From: a virus
Virus record (IMG/VR): IMGVR_UViG_3300024502_000010
Location: 124,001 to 188,000 of that record
Direction: 5' to 3' (one strand)
Length of the DNA: 64,000 nt
Shown: piece by piece, positions 21,358-30,531 of the stretch
Position numbering within the stretch: position 1 is the first letter of the stretch
Layout: each line of letters opens with the position of its first letter
The notes under the pieces: model-generated
What the model was told of the DNA's origin: nothing
The model's input: only the letters and a program-made list of their open reading frames with translations
Databases searched by the model: none
Position numbers and translations under genes: made by a program

Positions 21358-22854
21358 TCAGAAAGTAAATTTGGTTTGGATTACACCACCAAAGTTGGAA
21401 GAAGCATCAGTGAATGCTTGGTTGTTAGAAGCATAGAACACTGCAGGAGTAATAGTAATGTTATCGCTTACACGATACTTGTAGAATACTTCCCACATCG
21501 TTGCATCCTCATCCAGTCCTTCTGCATTACCAGGTTGACCCACAGCAAAACCTGCAGAATTACCCTTGGCAAGTACATCACTCCACTGAAGACCAGCATA
21601 CCAAGTTTGAGAATCGGTAGCACCAGCAGGAGTTGCTGCACCTTCAGCATTCAGACTTACAGTGTTCCAACCATAACCAGCAGATACCGAGGGAACAATG
21701 CCAGACTTAGAGGGTTGCCAGTAAGCACTCAGAGCATAACCGTTGGAGGTTTGACCTGGAGCAAGAGCACCAGAAGCACCAGCAACACCATTAAAGGTGC
21801 GAACACGAGTGCCTTCAGTACCATAACGATAACCGAATGCAATACCGTAGTTAGGAGCACGATAACCAATCTGTGCCAGAGTGTTCAGGGCACCCTTTTC
21901 GTTGAACTCACCTTTGGTGGAATCGCCACCATTTTGAGCAACATAGTTCAGACCAGCAACAAAACCTTTCTTACCTTGTGACCACTGGGCACCAAAACCA
22001 GCACCAGTTGCCTTGTTATAGACGCCAGGAGCACCAGCAAGTTGGAAGAAGTCAAGAACTTCCGACTTATATGCAGTAGGAATCCAGGTCATTTCAGTGT
22101 TACGAACCAGAGCACCAGCAGTCAGAGTTACACCCTTAGCAAGTGCAGGGAACTGATAGTAGAGACGGTCGAGAGTAACTGCATTTGCGGTACTCTCTGC
22201 CTTATCCAGTTTGAACAGAGAAGAAGAAGAACCGAAGGGTTGACTGGAGAAGTTGCCAGAACGCAGACGAGTGCGGAGCAGATCTTTACCAGTGAACGAT
22301 GTGTCAAAGTTCAGGCGAAGATCATAGTTGAATGCAGTATTACCAACATTCGTACTTGCAGTTGAACCGGGAGTCCAAGCATTATCTACACCACCAAGAA
22401 CAAAGTTTGCTTCACCGCGAAGTTTTGTGGTGGTAGAGAACTGAGTTGCTTCAAGAGCACCTACTTTGGTTTCCAAACTTGCAACCTTACCTTGAATAAC
22501 AGTGAGTTCATCACGGAACTCATTAGCAAGACGCTTGAGTTCATCAGTATTTTCTGTTACGCGATCCAAGCAAGCATTCAGAAGTGCTGCTGCCTCATAG
22601 CGAGTCATTGCTTTGCCACCACTGAAGGTGCCATTTGGATAACCAGCAACGCAACCATAACGCTCTACAAGGTTGCTGAGTGCCTGATATGCCCAATCCG
22701 TAGGTTGAACATCAGACAGTTGTGAGACGCTTGTGACCTGCTCAGAGGTTGCATATTGGTTGACTGCTGCCATGTTAAGGTCTGCCGCATTCGCAGCAAC
22801 AGGAGCAACCATTCCCAGAGCAACAGGTGCAAGCATCAGTTGTTTGAGTTTCAT
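21358..22854 (-). CDS. SLH/OprB-type outer-membrane porin
   Basis: 498 residues. Signal peptide (MKLKQLMLAPVALGMVAPVA), an S-layer-homology domain at about residues 45-95 (DVQPTDWAYQALSNLVERYG), a short coiled coil (about 100-135) that spans the periplasm, then a beta-barrel ending GGVIQTKFTF with the C-terminal Phe. This is the layout of the major cyanobacterial porins (Som/iron-uptake porin type). The SLH domain binds peptidoglycan. A phage copy would change the permeability of the infected cell, plausibly for phosphate or iron. It has its own strong promoter and terminator. Confidence 0.92.
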   Translation of the reverse strand: MKLKQLMLAPVALGMVAPVAANAADLNMAAVNQYATSEQVTSVSQLSDVQPTDWAYQALSNLVERYGCVAGYPNGTFSGGKAMTRYEAAALLNACLDRVTENTDELKRLANEFRDELTVIQGKVASLETKVGALEATQFSTTTKLRGEANFVLGGVDNAWTPGSTASTNVGNTAFNYDLRLNFDTSFTGKDLLRTRLRSGNFSSQPFGSSSSLFKLDKAESTANAVTLDRLYYQFPALAKGVTLTAGALVRNTEMTWIPTAYKSEVLDFFQLAGAPGVYNKATGAGFGAQWSQGKKGFVAGLNYVAQNGGDSTKGEFNEKGALNTLAQIGYRAPNYGIAFGYRYGTEGTRVRTFNGVAGASGALAPGQTSNGYALSAYWQPSKSGIVPSVSAGYGWNTVSLNAEGAATPAGATDSQTWYAGLQWSDVLAKGNSAGFAVGQPGNAEGLDEDATMWEVFYKYRVSDNITITPAVFYASNNQAFTDASSNFGGVIQTKFTF

Positions 22855-22921
22855 AAAATTATTTTTTATGTACTATAGGACAAATGTTAAGAATTACAAC
22901 TGAATTCTTAAGTACTTATTT

Positions 22922-22950
22922 AGTATAGAGAGATTCTTAAATTTTGTCAA
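22922..22950 (-). promoter_or_regulatory. Porin promoter, sigma-70 fused to late motif
   Basis: TTGACA (22945..22950), 17 nt, TATACT (22922..22927), continuing as TATACTAAATAAG with a CTAAATA late-type element. The -35 overlaps the stop codon of the GT25 gene. Confidence 0.75.
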
Positions 22951-23759
22951 GTGTTTTGCTGAGAAGTAGAATTTTCGGTTATTCTCCCCAGATATGGATC
23001 ATAATCCATGTATTCTTCTATTTTAATTTTAGAACCATTTTGCTCCCAAAATTCGGAGAGTGCAGTGTGATTTCCTTTATGAAAAATATCAACATGTTCC
23101 GGATGAATAGATGATCCAAGTTCAATTCTATAAAAGAGAAGAGGAATTGAATATGTATTTCCAGAATTATAAATCAAATCATCCGCAACTGGACGAGGTT
23201 TGACTCCATTATCCAGTTTATATTTTTCTCCACGGACATGGAACTTCAATAACTTTTCTGCATGATGTCTATTAATAAGATAGCAAGCTGTTGAAAAGTC
23301 ATTAACAAATCTCTTATGCAATCTAACATGCAAATCACCAGTACAAATGATTGCGATTTGAACTACATCCCAATCATATGGAATATGTGCATAAAAATCT
23401 GACCAATTAAAATCCCAGTATTTCACCAAATCAAGATTACAATCATCTTCCATGATGATTGCATATGGACTATCTGAGGTTTCATACCAATGCTTTATTG
23501 CCTTAAGGTGAGATGTAATACATCCAATCTCACCCGATGTCATATTTTCAGGATAGCGACCTATTATAATATCACTTAAGTCATCTTCACGACCATCGTA
23601 TGCAGAGATGCGTGTATAATTTTCAACTTCCCAATATTTAAATTGGGACTCCATATATTCTCTCCTTTCTTGCTGTCCATCAAGATTAAGATAATAAATG
23701 GGTCCAATATTTTTTAGTTTGTATGCTGATTTATTCTTATCCAATTTATTAAAATCCAT
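22947..23759 (-). CDS. Glycosyltransferase family 25 (LPS type)
   Basis: 270 residues. IYYLNLDGQQERREYMESQF at the start and GEIGCITSHLKAIKHW followed by YAIIMEDDCNLD are the GT25 hallmarks found in LPS galactosyl/glucosyltransferases. Start ATG at 23759 overlaps the preceding stop (TGATG); an in-frame GTG one codon earlier is less likely. It is the last gene of the glycan island. Confidence 0.88.
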   Translation of the reverse strand: MDFNKLDKNKSAYKLKNIGPIYYLNLDGQQERREYMESQFKYWEVENYTRISAYDGREDDLSDIIIGRYPENMTSGEIGCITSHLKAIKHWYETSDSPYAIIMEDDCNLDLVKYWDFNWSDFYAHIPYDWDVVQIAIICTGDLHVRLHKRFVNDFSTACYLINRHHAEKLLKFHVRGEKYKLDNGVKPRPVADDLIYNSGNTYSIPLLFYRIELGSSIHPEHVDIFHKGNHTALSEFWEQNGSKIKIEEYMDYDPYLGRITENSTSQQNT

Positions 23760-24913
23760 CACAAATCAATCCAGTATACCTCTTCATTGGGAATTCCATC
23801 AACCACAACTCTATCTCCATATTTTGATTCTAGGAAATCTTTTACTTGACCAAGAATTGCTTGATTGTCAAGTACATATACTTTATAACCCTCATCGAGA
23901 AGGTCTAAGCAAAGACGATACTGCTGACTCTCGGTAAGGATATCAGTTCCTTCTTTATATGAAATGTAATGAAAAGCAAATGGAATTTTATTCTCGTTCT
24001 TTTTGATAAAGTAGGTTTTCAAAAACTTTGCGTGTTCATTATTAAAGTCATCAGTTGTTTTTCCAAGGTTATATTCTAAACCAAGTTTTTTTGCATAAGC
24101 AGCAAAAGAACGATTGTCTCTTGGTAAGCACGGACCACCAAATCCATATCCATATTTCAGATATTTACTACCAACTCTTGTATCAGAACCGATTGCTTTA
24201 AGAACATGATCAATTTCTTCTTCAAGACCAGCAAGAGACATGACTTCGCCAACCATATTTGCATAACTAATCTTGGTAGTTAAGAAACAATTGACTGCAA
24301 GTTTAACTAACTCTGCAGCAGTCGTTGACATAAAATAAATTCTTGGTTCTGTTACTTGAATTCTATTATAAATTTCTTCAATGAATGGGCGATACTGACC
24401 TTCGGGTCCACCAACAAGGACCATATCTGCATTCTGCAGGTCCTTAATAATATTTCCCTGAGCAATAAACTCAGGATTATAGTAAACATCTACGCCATAA
24501 GCATTGAGTTGGGATTGAAAATTATCACAATCACCCGGATTAGTTGTACATCCAACTACAAAACATTTACCTTTAACTTCAATCCCAAGGTCTGGAGCAT
24601 TTTGAATATCATTGATAACACCCCAAACAGCACTAACATCATAACTTCCGTCAGGAAGAGATGGCGTCGCTACCAGAGTATAAAGAACATCACACTCTCG
24701 GATAACATCATAGTTTCCAGTTTTAAATGTAATATTCTTTGCTTCAGAAAGAAGTTGCTGAACTTCTGGTTCGTGAGTATCAATGGTTCTTTGTAGAAGA
24801 CCATTTACATAGTCTTCTCTAACATCAGAGGCTACAACCTCATAACCTGCTTTTTCTAAAAGAAGGGCAAAGCAAATACCAAGTCTACCTGCCCCAATAA
24901 CTCCTACTTTCAT
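23759..24913 (-). CDS. UDP-sugar 6-dehydrogenase-like enzyme
   Basis: 384 residues of the UDP-glucose/GDP-mannose dehydrogenase family, which oxidises a nucleotide sugar to its uronic acid with two NAD. NAD site KVGVIGAGRLGICFALLL, dimer region TAAELVKLAVNCFLTTKISY, catalytic Cys in GYGFGGPCLPRDNRSF. The C-terminal domain is shorter than usual. Start at 24913 is set by an ATGA overlap with the methyltransferase gene. Sugar substrate not decided. Confidence 0.9.
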   Translation of the reverse strand: MKVGVIGAGRLGICFALLLEKAGYEVVASDVREDYVNGLLQRTIDTHEPEVQQLLSEAKNITFKTGNYDVIRECDVLYTLVATPSLPDGSYDVSAVWGVINDIQNAPDLGIEVKGKCFVVGCTTNPGDCDNFQSQLNAYGVDVYYNPEFIAQGNIIKDLQNADMVLVGGPEGQYRPFIEEIYNRIQVTEPRIYFMSTTAAELVKLAVNCFLTTKISYANMVGEVMSLAGLEEEIDHVLKAIGSDTRVGSKYLKYGYGFGGPCLPRDNRSFAAYAKKLGLEYNLGKTTDDFNNEHAKFLKTYFIKKNENKIPFAFHYISYKEGTDILTESQQYRLCLDLLDEGYKVYVLDNQAILGQVKDFLESKYGDRVVVDGIPNEEVYWIDL

Positions 24914-25683
24914 TTTAGTTTTGCTGTAATAAGTAAATGCCAACCAAGATTTTTTTCAAGAACTCTAAACATTTCCGGAGGCATGGATTCAAACCAAGGT
25001 TGTCTCACATACTCACCATTCTTATAAGGTTCTATTTGATAGGGGAAGATATGATCCTGTTCAATTGATAGAACTTCATATCCATCCAACAAGTCTACCA
25101 CATCTTGCTTAGTATATGTATTAGCGATTGGACAACCATACTGTGCTTCTGGTTGATCAAGACCAGACTCAATCATATAATTTTTCCAAGAGTCTTTTGC
25201 ATAAAGCATAATCTTGAGAACACTATTCTCGTTCATATACTTTTTAATCTCAGAAATAATCTTTTCTGGGTGAGGACTATGATGAATTACCCCAAAAGAA
25301 TAAACCAAATCATAAGTCTCTGCAGGGACAAAGGTTGAAAGTTCTTCAGCGTTTCCAGAATAAAACTTTCCAGTCTGCTCAAATACTTCAAATCTTTGTT
25401 TAGCAAGTTCAAGACTTGATTCAGAAAGTTCTACTCCAGTATAATCTGCCCCATTAAGAGCAAAGTTCAAACCAACTGTAGCAAGACCACAACCAATCTC
25501 TAAAACTTTTTTACCTTCCCATTTGGAAAATTCAGTGAAGTCAAGGATGTGAGGTTCAACAAAAAATTTCTTTCTTTCTACCTCATTAAAATATTCTTTA
25601 GTACCAACCTCTTTTGAAGAATGTCTGACATTGCAGGGACGATCATCCCAAAACTTTTTTACTTCGGTAATTGTTGCAGTCAT
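24910..25683 (-). CDS. Class I SAM-dependent methyltransferase
   Basis: 257 residues. SAM motif I is KVLEIGCGLATVGLNFALNG, then GVELSESSLELAKQRFE and YDLVYSFGVIHHSPHPEK. It belongs to the Methyltransf_11/25 type. Gene order suggests it methylates a sugar or glycan intermediate. ATGA overlaps at both ends tie it to its neighbours. Confidence 0.88.
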   Translation of the reverse strand: MTATITEVKKFWDDRPCNVRHSSKEVGTKEYFNEVERKKFFVEPHILDFTEFSKWEGKKVLEIGCGLATVGLNFALNGADYTGVELSESSLELAKQRFEVFEQTGKFYSGNAEELSTFVPAETYDLVYSFGVIHHSPHPEKIISEIKKYMNENSVLKIMLYAKDSWKNYMIESGLDQPEAQYGCPIANTYTKQDVVDLLDGYEVLSIEQDHIFPYQIEPYKNGEYVRQPWFESMPPEMFRVLEKNLGWHLLITAKLK

Positions 25684-26564
25684 AATGGAATATTGAAATT
25701 ATAGTCTACTTTAATTGTTGACGGATAAGTGAAACACCAAAAATTATCTCTCACATAGGTCAAATCAGTTCTCATAAATGAAGCAATATATGAAAAAGCA
25801 CTGTTTGCCATAATAAAGCAATCTGAGTATATCATATGATATAAGTCACTGATTGGATGTTCATCTATATGAAGTTTAACTTCAAACATTTCTGTTGTTA
25901 GATTTACAAATTCTTCAAATGAATTAGTAAATCCCTGAGAGTAAATATGAAGAACTGTCTTCTTATTATAATATTTTTGTTTCAACCTGTCAATCAGATT
26001 CAAATATCTAGAGAAATCTCTCTCATAATTATAAAGTTCCCTTTCGGTTGAAGAGGCATCAACATCTTTTGGATTTTCCGTCCTTATATGTAGGGCAATA
26101 TTTACCTCATCATTATTGAAATATTTTTCTCCACTAAATCGCAAATTATTCTTTGCCTCTTTTACTAACTCTTCAGTAAAAATTATATCAGAATTCTGCT
26201 CACAGAAACACATCATGGGCCAAGTTGCACCATGCTGAGGAAGTTCAATTAAAATTTCTTTGTTAGTATTTCTATTTTCTGCAATAAAATTTACAAGATT
26301 TTGATCAAAAGAAAAACCTCTAATTATTTCATCTGGATTTTTTAACTTAGGAAAATTAAAAAACTCTTCAAATGATTTGGACCAAGATTCACTGTCACCA
26401 GTATAATCAGTATACTCAAAGTGAGACAGGTCTTTAACTCCTGAAAAAGAAAACTCAACTCCAAAAAATTTGGAAACAAAACTGAGCATAATGGGGTACA
26501 TCATCATAGCACCCGCACCCTCAGTTTTATTTCCGTTCATGTCCAACGATAAGTGTAAAGACAT
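25680..26564 (-). CDS. Putative fucosyltransferase-like glycosyltransferase
   Basis: 294 residues. NIALHIRTENPKDVD gives the HxR motif of GT11/GT23/GT68-type enzymes, and ISDLYHMIYSDCFIMANSAF resembles the conserved donor-binding end with an S-x-F/S stretch. It is more distant from GT11 than the three clear copies here. GDP-sugar donor inferred. Confidence 0.65.
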   Translation of the reverse strand: MSLHLSLDMNGNKTEGAGAMMMYPIMLSFVSKFFGVEFSFSGVKDLSHFEYTDYTGDSESWSKSFEEFFNFPKLKNPDEIIRGFSFDQNLVNFIAENRNTNKEILIELPQHGATWPMMCFCEQNSDIIFTEELVKEAKNNLRFSGEKYFNNDEVNIALHIRTENPKDVDASSTERELYNYERDFSRYLNLIDRLKQKYYNKKTVLHIYSQGFTNSFEEFVNLTTEMFEVKLHIDEHPISDLYHMIYSDCFIMANSAFSYIASFMRTDLTYVRDNFWCFTYPSTIKVDYNFNIPL

Positions 26565-26571
26565 ATAATAA

Positions 26572-27330
26572 TTACAGAGTAAAAGTTGGAATAGGAATCA
26601 TTTTATGTTTGTTTTGAGTATTAAATCTTTGCAGAATCTTTACTGCACTGCCCGTCCCAAATTCCATTGCCTCTTCAAGTTCTGCGTAAGAAGCACCAAT
26701 TTGAGATTCATCACTTCTACCATCTTCCCAAAGTCCATCAGTAGGAGGTGCAGAAATAATCCGTTCATCAACACCAAGATGTTCCCCCAACATCCAAACC
26801 TCAGTTTTATACAGGTCGGCAATAGGAGCAATATCTACTCCACCATCACCATACTTAGTATAGAATCCTACACCATAATCTTCAACCTTGTTCCCAGTAC
26901 CAACTACAATACCACCAACACATCCAGCAACTTGATACAAAGTAACCATACGAATGCGTGACTTTGTATTTGCATTTGCAAGATTATTCTTGGTAAACTC
27001 TCCTTCCCCTGTCCAGAAATCAAATGACTTCATAAGTTGATCGTATGTACCAGTCAAATCAATTCTAACTTTAGTTACATTATCATACTTATCTTCCAAT
27101 ACATTGGAATAAGAATCAGATAGTTCATCATTTTTAAAAGATGAATGAAGAGGCATAGACAAAACATATGTTGGAAGTCCTGTCTCGGCACAGAGAGTAG
27201 AGACAACGGCAGAATCAATTCCACCAGAGACTCCAACTACAAGAGATTTAATATTATTCTCAGAAGCATAATTTTGAATCCAAGAAACTATTTTATTTTT
27301 TAATTCTGAGTAATCATTAATACGGTTCAT
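26572..27330 (-). CDS. nadE: NH3-dependent NAD synthetase
   Basis: 252 residues; amidates nicotinate adenine dinucleotide to NAD with ATP and ammonia. PP-loop VVGVSGGIDSAVVSTLC, the VVGTGNKVEDYGVGFYTKYG segment, IAPIADLYKTEVWML and ISAPPTDGLWEDGRSDESQI are all family motifs. The glutaminase domain of the large cyanobacterial NadE is absent, so this is not a simple host copy. It stands alone among glycan genes, with an ATGA overlap to the fucosyltransferase upstream. It may feed NAD to dehydrogenases and epimerases or counter NAD-depleting defences. Confidence 0.93.
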   Translation of the reverse strand: MNRINDYSELKNKIVSWIQNYASENNIKSLVVGVSGGIDSAVVSTLCAETGLPTYVLSMPLHSSFKNDELSDSYSNVLEDKYDNVTKVRIDLTGTYDQLMKSFDFWTGEGEFTKNNLANANTKSRIRMVTLYQVAGCVGGIVVGTGNKVEDYGVGFYTKYGDGGVDIAPIADLYKTEVWMLGEHLGVDERIISAPPTDGLWEDGRSDESQIGASYAELEEAMEFGTGSAVKILQRFNTQNKHKMIPIPTFTL

Positions 27331-28184
27331 AACACAATCCAGTTTTCTACATAAAGGTCTTTAGTATCTTTATCGGCATAAGAAGGTCCAAACCAATTTT
27401 TAGGTGCAATGACCTTTTTATTTGGATTAGAAATTAACCAAGCACCCCACCAACTCATACTACTATTAGCAATAATAGCATGAGAACACAGAGACATCAA
27501 GCACAAATCGGAGTATGGAGTATAGGAACCATCTGCATATTTTTCCTGTGGTTCAGAATGAAGAAAGCGATCACCAGAGAAAAACTCCTGTTCCTTTACC
27601 CATTCGGGAGAGTCGGAAAAAATAACAACTGGTTGCTCATCATCAAACTCTGCTAATGCTTTTTCATAGTATTCAATTGTTTGTGGAGGATGTTGCGAAG
27701 AACACTGAGTATAACTCCACTTAAATCCACGAGGGTCTGTAAGATTAGGATCACCTCTACGAACATGAAGCATAATCGGTTCTTGTCCTTCAAGGGAACT
27801 CATCATTTCTTTACATGGTCCAAGATGCTCATCGTGAAATGTAAAGTCTTTTCTAATTTCATCTGAAATATGTTTGAAATATTTTTCAGATTGAAAGAAC
27901 CCGTGAATACTTACATCATTTGGGCAATTTTCAAAGAGTTCATCATCAAAGTGAAAGAACCTTTCCTGAACATATCCAAAATCATCTCTGACTGCTAAGT
28001 TTTCCTCCTTAACAGATTCTAACTTAAAACACTGATGAAGACTGTAATTTTCAATACCGTTTCTGTTGAATGGGGGGATACACCAATTATATCCATGCTT
28101 GGCAGCAATACCTCTCACTGCTGCATATTCGAACATTTGATTTCCAAGTCTACCAAGATTTCCAATCTGATTAAATGCTAACAT
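27327..28184 (-). CDS. GT11 alpha-1,2-fucosyltransferase-like, copy 1
   Basis: 285 residues with all GT11 motifs: NLGRLGNQMFEYAAVRGIA, IMLHVRRGDPNL and HAIIANSSMSWWGAWL. GT11 enzymes move L-fucose or L-galactose from GDP onto a terminal galactose. One of three GT11-like copies in the island. It overlaps the preceding gene by 14 nt. Confidence 0.92.
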   Translation of the reverse strand: MLAFNQIGNLGRLGNQMFEYAAVRGIAAKHGYNWCIPPFNRNGIENYSLHQCFKLESVKEENLAVRDDFGYVQERFFHFDDELFENCPNDVSIHGFFQSEKYFKHISDEIRKDFTFHDEHLGPCKEMMSSLEGQEPIMLHVRRGDPNLTDPRGFKWSYTQCSSQHPPQTIEYYEKALAEFDDEQPVVIFSDSPEWVKEQEFFSGDRFLHSEPQEKYADGSYTPYSDLCLMSLCSHAIIANSSMSWWGAWLISNPNKKVIAPKNWFGPSYADKDTKDLYVENWIVL

Positions 28185-28986
28185 ATTTTTTAAGATAATT
28201 TTGCTTAGAATAATATTCTTTTAATTGCTCTTTATTCATAGTTTGAATTTTTTCCCACTCTTGCATATTTGATTGCATATGTGGATTACTAAACCAAGAA
28301 TTTTCCCCTCGACTATGTTCTAAGTGATAAACATAATCAGTAATCCTACCTACATTATAATCTAAAGTAGTAAACCTGTAAAATCTTTCTTTATCTTCTG
28401 GTGCATATGCTTTGAAATTTTCATTTTCCATCCCACCATCAATGTAGACTTTACGATTAAAGAACTGAACCCAACCAAAGTCAGAAGTATGAAGATTAGA
28501 ATTCTTATCGAGCACTTGATAATCTTTTGTTTCTAAAAATTCAGAGACAATCTCATCAGTTGCTCTAACCTGATACTGATGCATTCCTTGTCCATAAGGA
28601 TAGATTACATCGTGAGTATGATGAAGAATAGATTGATATGCTTCATGATATGAATCTAAAGGAAGCAAAACATCACAGTCATAATTTACAACGATTTCTG
28701 TTTTGGATTCGGCAATCATTTCATTCAGAACTCTTTGACGATGAAATAGAGGATCATCACTCTTCTCAAAGATATGGTTCACATTTATTTCAACATCCAA
28801 AATATCCTTGAGAATGGGAAGAGCATCCTTTTGAAAAACTGATTCTGAATCTACTTCTTTGATGGTGATATTAGTATCAAAATTTTCCAGAAGAAACGCC
28901 GTTGTTGTAATAACATTACGCAACCTATCTTGAGATTCAATCCGAATAGGAATAATAAATGTTGCTTCCTTTAAATCAATTTTCAT
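28171..28986 (-). CDS. GT-A glycosyltransferase, galactosyltransferase-like
   Basis: 271 residues. Opening ATFIIPIRIESQDRLRN, metal-binding DxD in VVNYDCDVLLP, and GGMENENFKAYAPEDKERFY, a pattern of the beta-1,4-galactosyltransferase C-terminal motif. Donor uncertain. The start overlaps the end of the neighbouring GT2 gene. Confidence 0.82.
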   Translation of the reverse strand: MKIDLKEATFIIPIRIESQDRLRNVITTTAFLLENFDTNITIKEVDSESVFQKDALPILKDILDVEINVNHIFEKSDDPLFHRQRVLNEMIAESKTEIVVNYDCDVLLPLDSYHEAYQSILHHTHDVIYPYGQGMHQYQVRATDEIVSEFLETKDYQVLDKNSNLHTSDFGWVQFFNRKVYIDGGMENENFKAYAPEDKERFYRFTTLDYNVGRITDYVYHLEHSRGENSWFSNPHMQSNMQEWEKIQTMNKEQLKEYYSKQNYLKKYVSI

Positions 28987-29731
28987 CTGGATACTTCCTG
29001 TTCATGCAAAAATCTCTATGCTTATCCTGTATATAATGATATTCTTTGGTATTGATTAACCACCCACCTTCCGGATGTTCAATTGCAGCATCATATTGAG
29101 AGGTTTGTTGACTACTAATTCTATCATCATGATCTCTATTTGCAACTAATGTATCTTCAATAATATGAGGCATACCATTTTCCCACCTCATGCGATGATA
29201 AAATTCTGTGTCTAAAAATAGTTTCAAATTTTCATCAAAGTGTTGTTTAGAAGTATTCAAAAAAGAGACAACTGTTGGACTACTTAAAAGATTTCTTCCC
29301 TCCAACATATAGTCAGACCACTTTGGAGTTTTGTAATCATAAAATTGTTTGCCATCTTTAGTTCCACAGAATCCACTAAATGCCCACTTACAATTAGTTT
29401 GTTTATATTCTTGGTCTATTATTTCAAGAGCAGAATCGTTCACAAAAATATCATCAGAGAACATAATCTTAATTATCTCTCCCTCACACTCATCTAAAGC
29501 AATATTAATATTTTCGCAGGGAACTTTTCCTTCATACCTCACATACTTAAACTCAAAGTCATCAGAGTATTCTTGACAGACATTCAAGATATTATCATTT
29601 TTACTCTGGTCAGAAACAACAATTTCCAAATCAAGAAGAGTTTGCCTCTTAATGGAATCAAGCAGTTCTCTCATCCATATTGAACCATTTTCTCCACGGT
29701 CATGGGCAGGAATAGCAATAGAAAATCTCAT
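28976..29731 (-). CDS. Glycosyltransferase family 2
   Basis: 251 residues. RFSIAIPAHDRGENGSIWM and LDLEIVVSDQSKNDN form the nucleotide-binding half; IIKIMFSDDIFVNDSAL has the metal-binding acidic pair (SDD). Start at 29731 fixed by a TGATG overlap with the second GT11 gene. Acceptor and donor unknown. Confidence 0.88.
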   Translation of the reverse strand: MRFSIAIPAHDRGENGSIWMRELLDSIKRQTLLDLEIVVSDQSKNDNILNVCQEYSDDFEFKYVRYEGKVPCENINIALDECEGEIIKIMFSDDIFVNDSALEIIDQEYKQTNCKWAFSGFCGTKDGKQFYDYKTPKWSDYMLEGRNLLSSPTVVSFLNTSKQHFDENLKLFLDTEFYHRMRWENGMPHIIEDTLVANRDHDDRISSQQTSQYDAAIEHPEGGWLINTKEYHYIQDKHRDFCMNRKYPDEN

Positions 29732-30531
29732 CAGATTCTCTCCCAACCATCAGGAACTAAATCTTTATCATCAACATCCGAACTTGGTCCAAACCAATTC
29801 TTGGGACAAATAACTTTTTCACTTTTAGCAAGCCAAGCACCCCACCAACTAAAAGTACTTGCAGCAATGATATGATATTGGCACATGGACATGAGGCACA
29901 TATCATGAATATTATCACTTGATTCCGAAATTAAAAATCTATCATCCTCAAACAAATTACTATTCTGACACCACTTTGGTTCATCGGAAAATACAATTAC
30001 AGGAATATCTTGCGGAAGTTTAGAAAGTGCTTCAGCAAAATATTCATCTGTCTGAAGATAATGATAATCTTTTTTCTCCACTTGATCGGTTCTTCTTACA
30101 TGCAAAGAAATTGCTTTACCTTCGGGAACTACTTGATCGAATATTTCTTTGCAGGTATTCCAAACATCATCTCTCCAAGTAAAGTCTTGGCGAATTTCAT
30201 TTTCAATGTGCCAGAAATATCTTTCGGATTGAAAATATCCATAGAGATTAATATCATCAGGACATCTTTTCACAAGTTCTTTATCATATCCGAAAGAACT
30301 TTCTTGTTTGTATGGTGCTTTCAATAATCCAACATTTTTAAGTCCCGACATTTTAAATGCCATGAAAAGTTTATGTTGGTTTTCTTCATCATAAAACTCT
30401 TCATCGGTTCTTGGTCCATCAGGAATAATAAAATCATATCCACGAGCAGCAGCGATACCCCTCGTTGATGCATATTGGAACATTTGATTCCCAAATCTCC
30501 CATTTTTACCTAAGTGATTATGTCCTATCAT
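29731..30531 (-). CDS. GT11 alpha-1,2-fucosyltransferase-like, copy 2
   Basis: 266 residues: NGRFGNQMFQYASTRGIA, ISLHVRRTDQVEKKDYHY and HIIAASTFSWWGAWLAK, all GT11 signatures. Its ends resemble copy 1 (KNWFGPS near the C-terminus in both), so the two probably arose by duplication. Four-base overlap with the gene upstream. Confidence 0.92.
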   Translation of the reverse strand: MIGHNHLGKNGRFGNQMFQYASTRGIAAARGYDFIIPDGPRTDEEFYDEENQHKLFMAFKMSGLKNVGLLKAPYKQESSFGYDKELVKRCPDDINLYGYFQSERYFWHIENEIRQDFTWRDDVWNTCKEIFDQVVPEGKAISLHVRRTDQVEKKDYHYLQTDEYFAEALSKLPQDIPVIVFSDEPKWCQNSNLFEDDRFLISESSDNIHDMCLMSMCQYHIIAASTFSWWGAWLAKSEKVICPKNWFGPSSDVDDKDLVPDGWERI

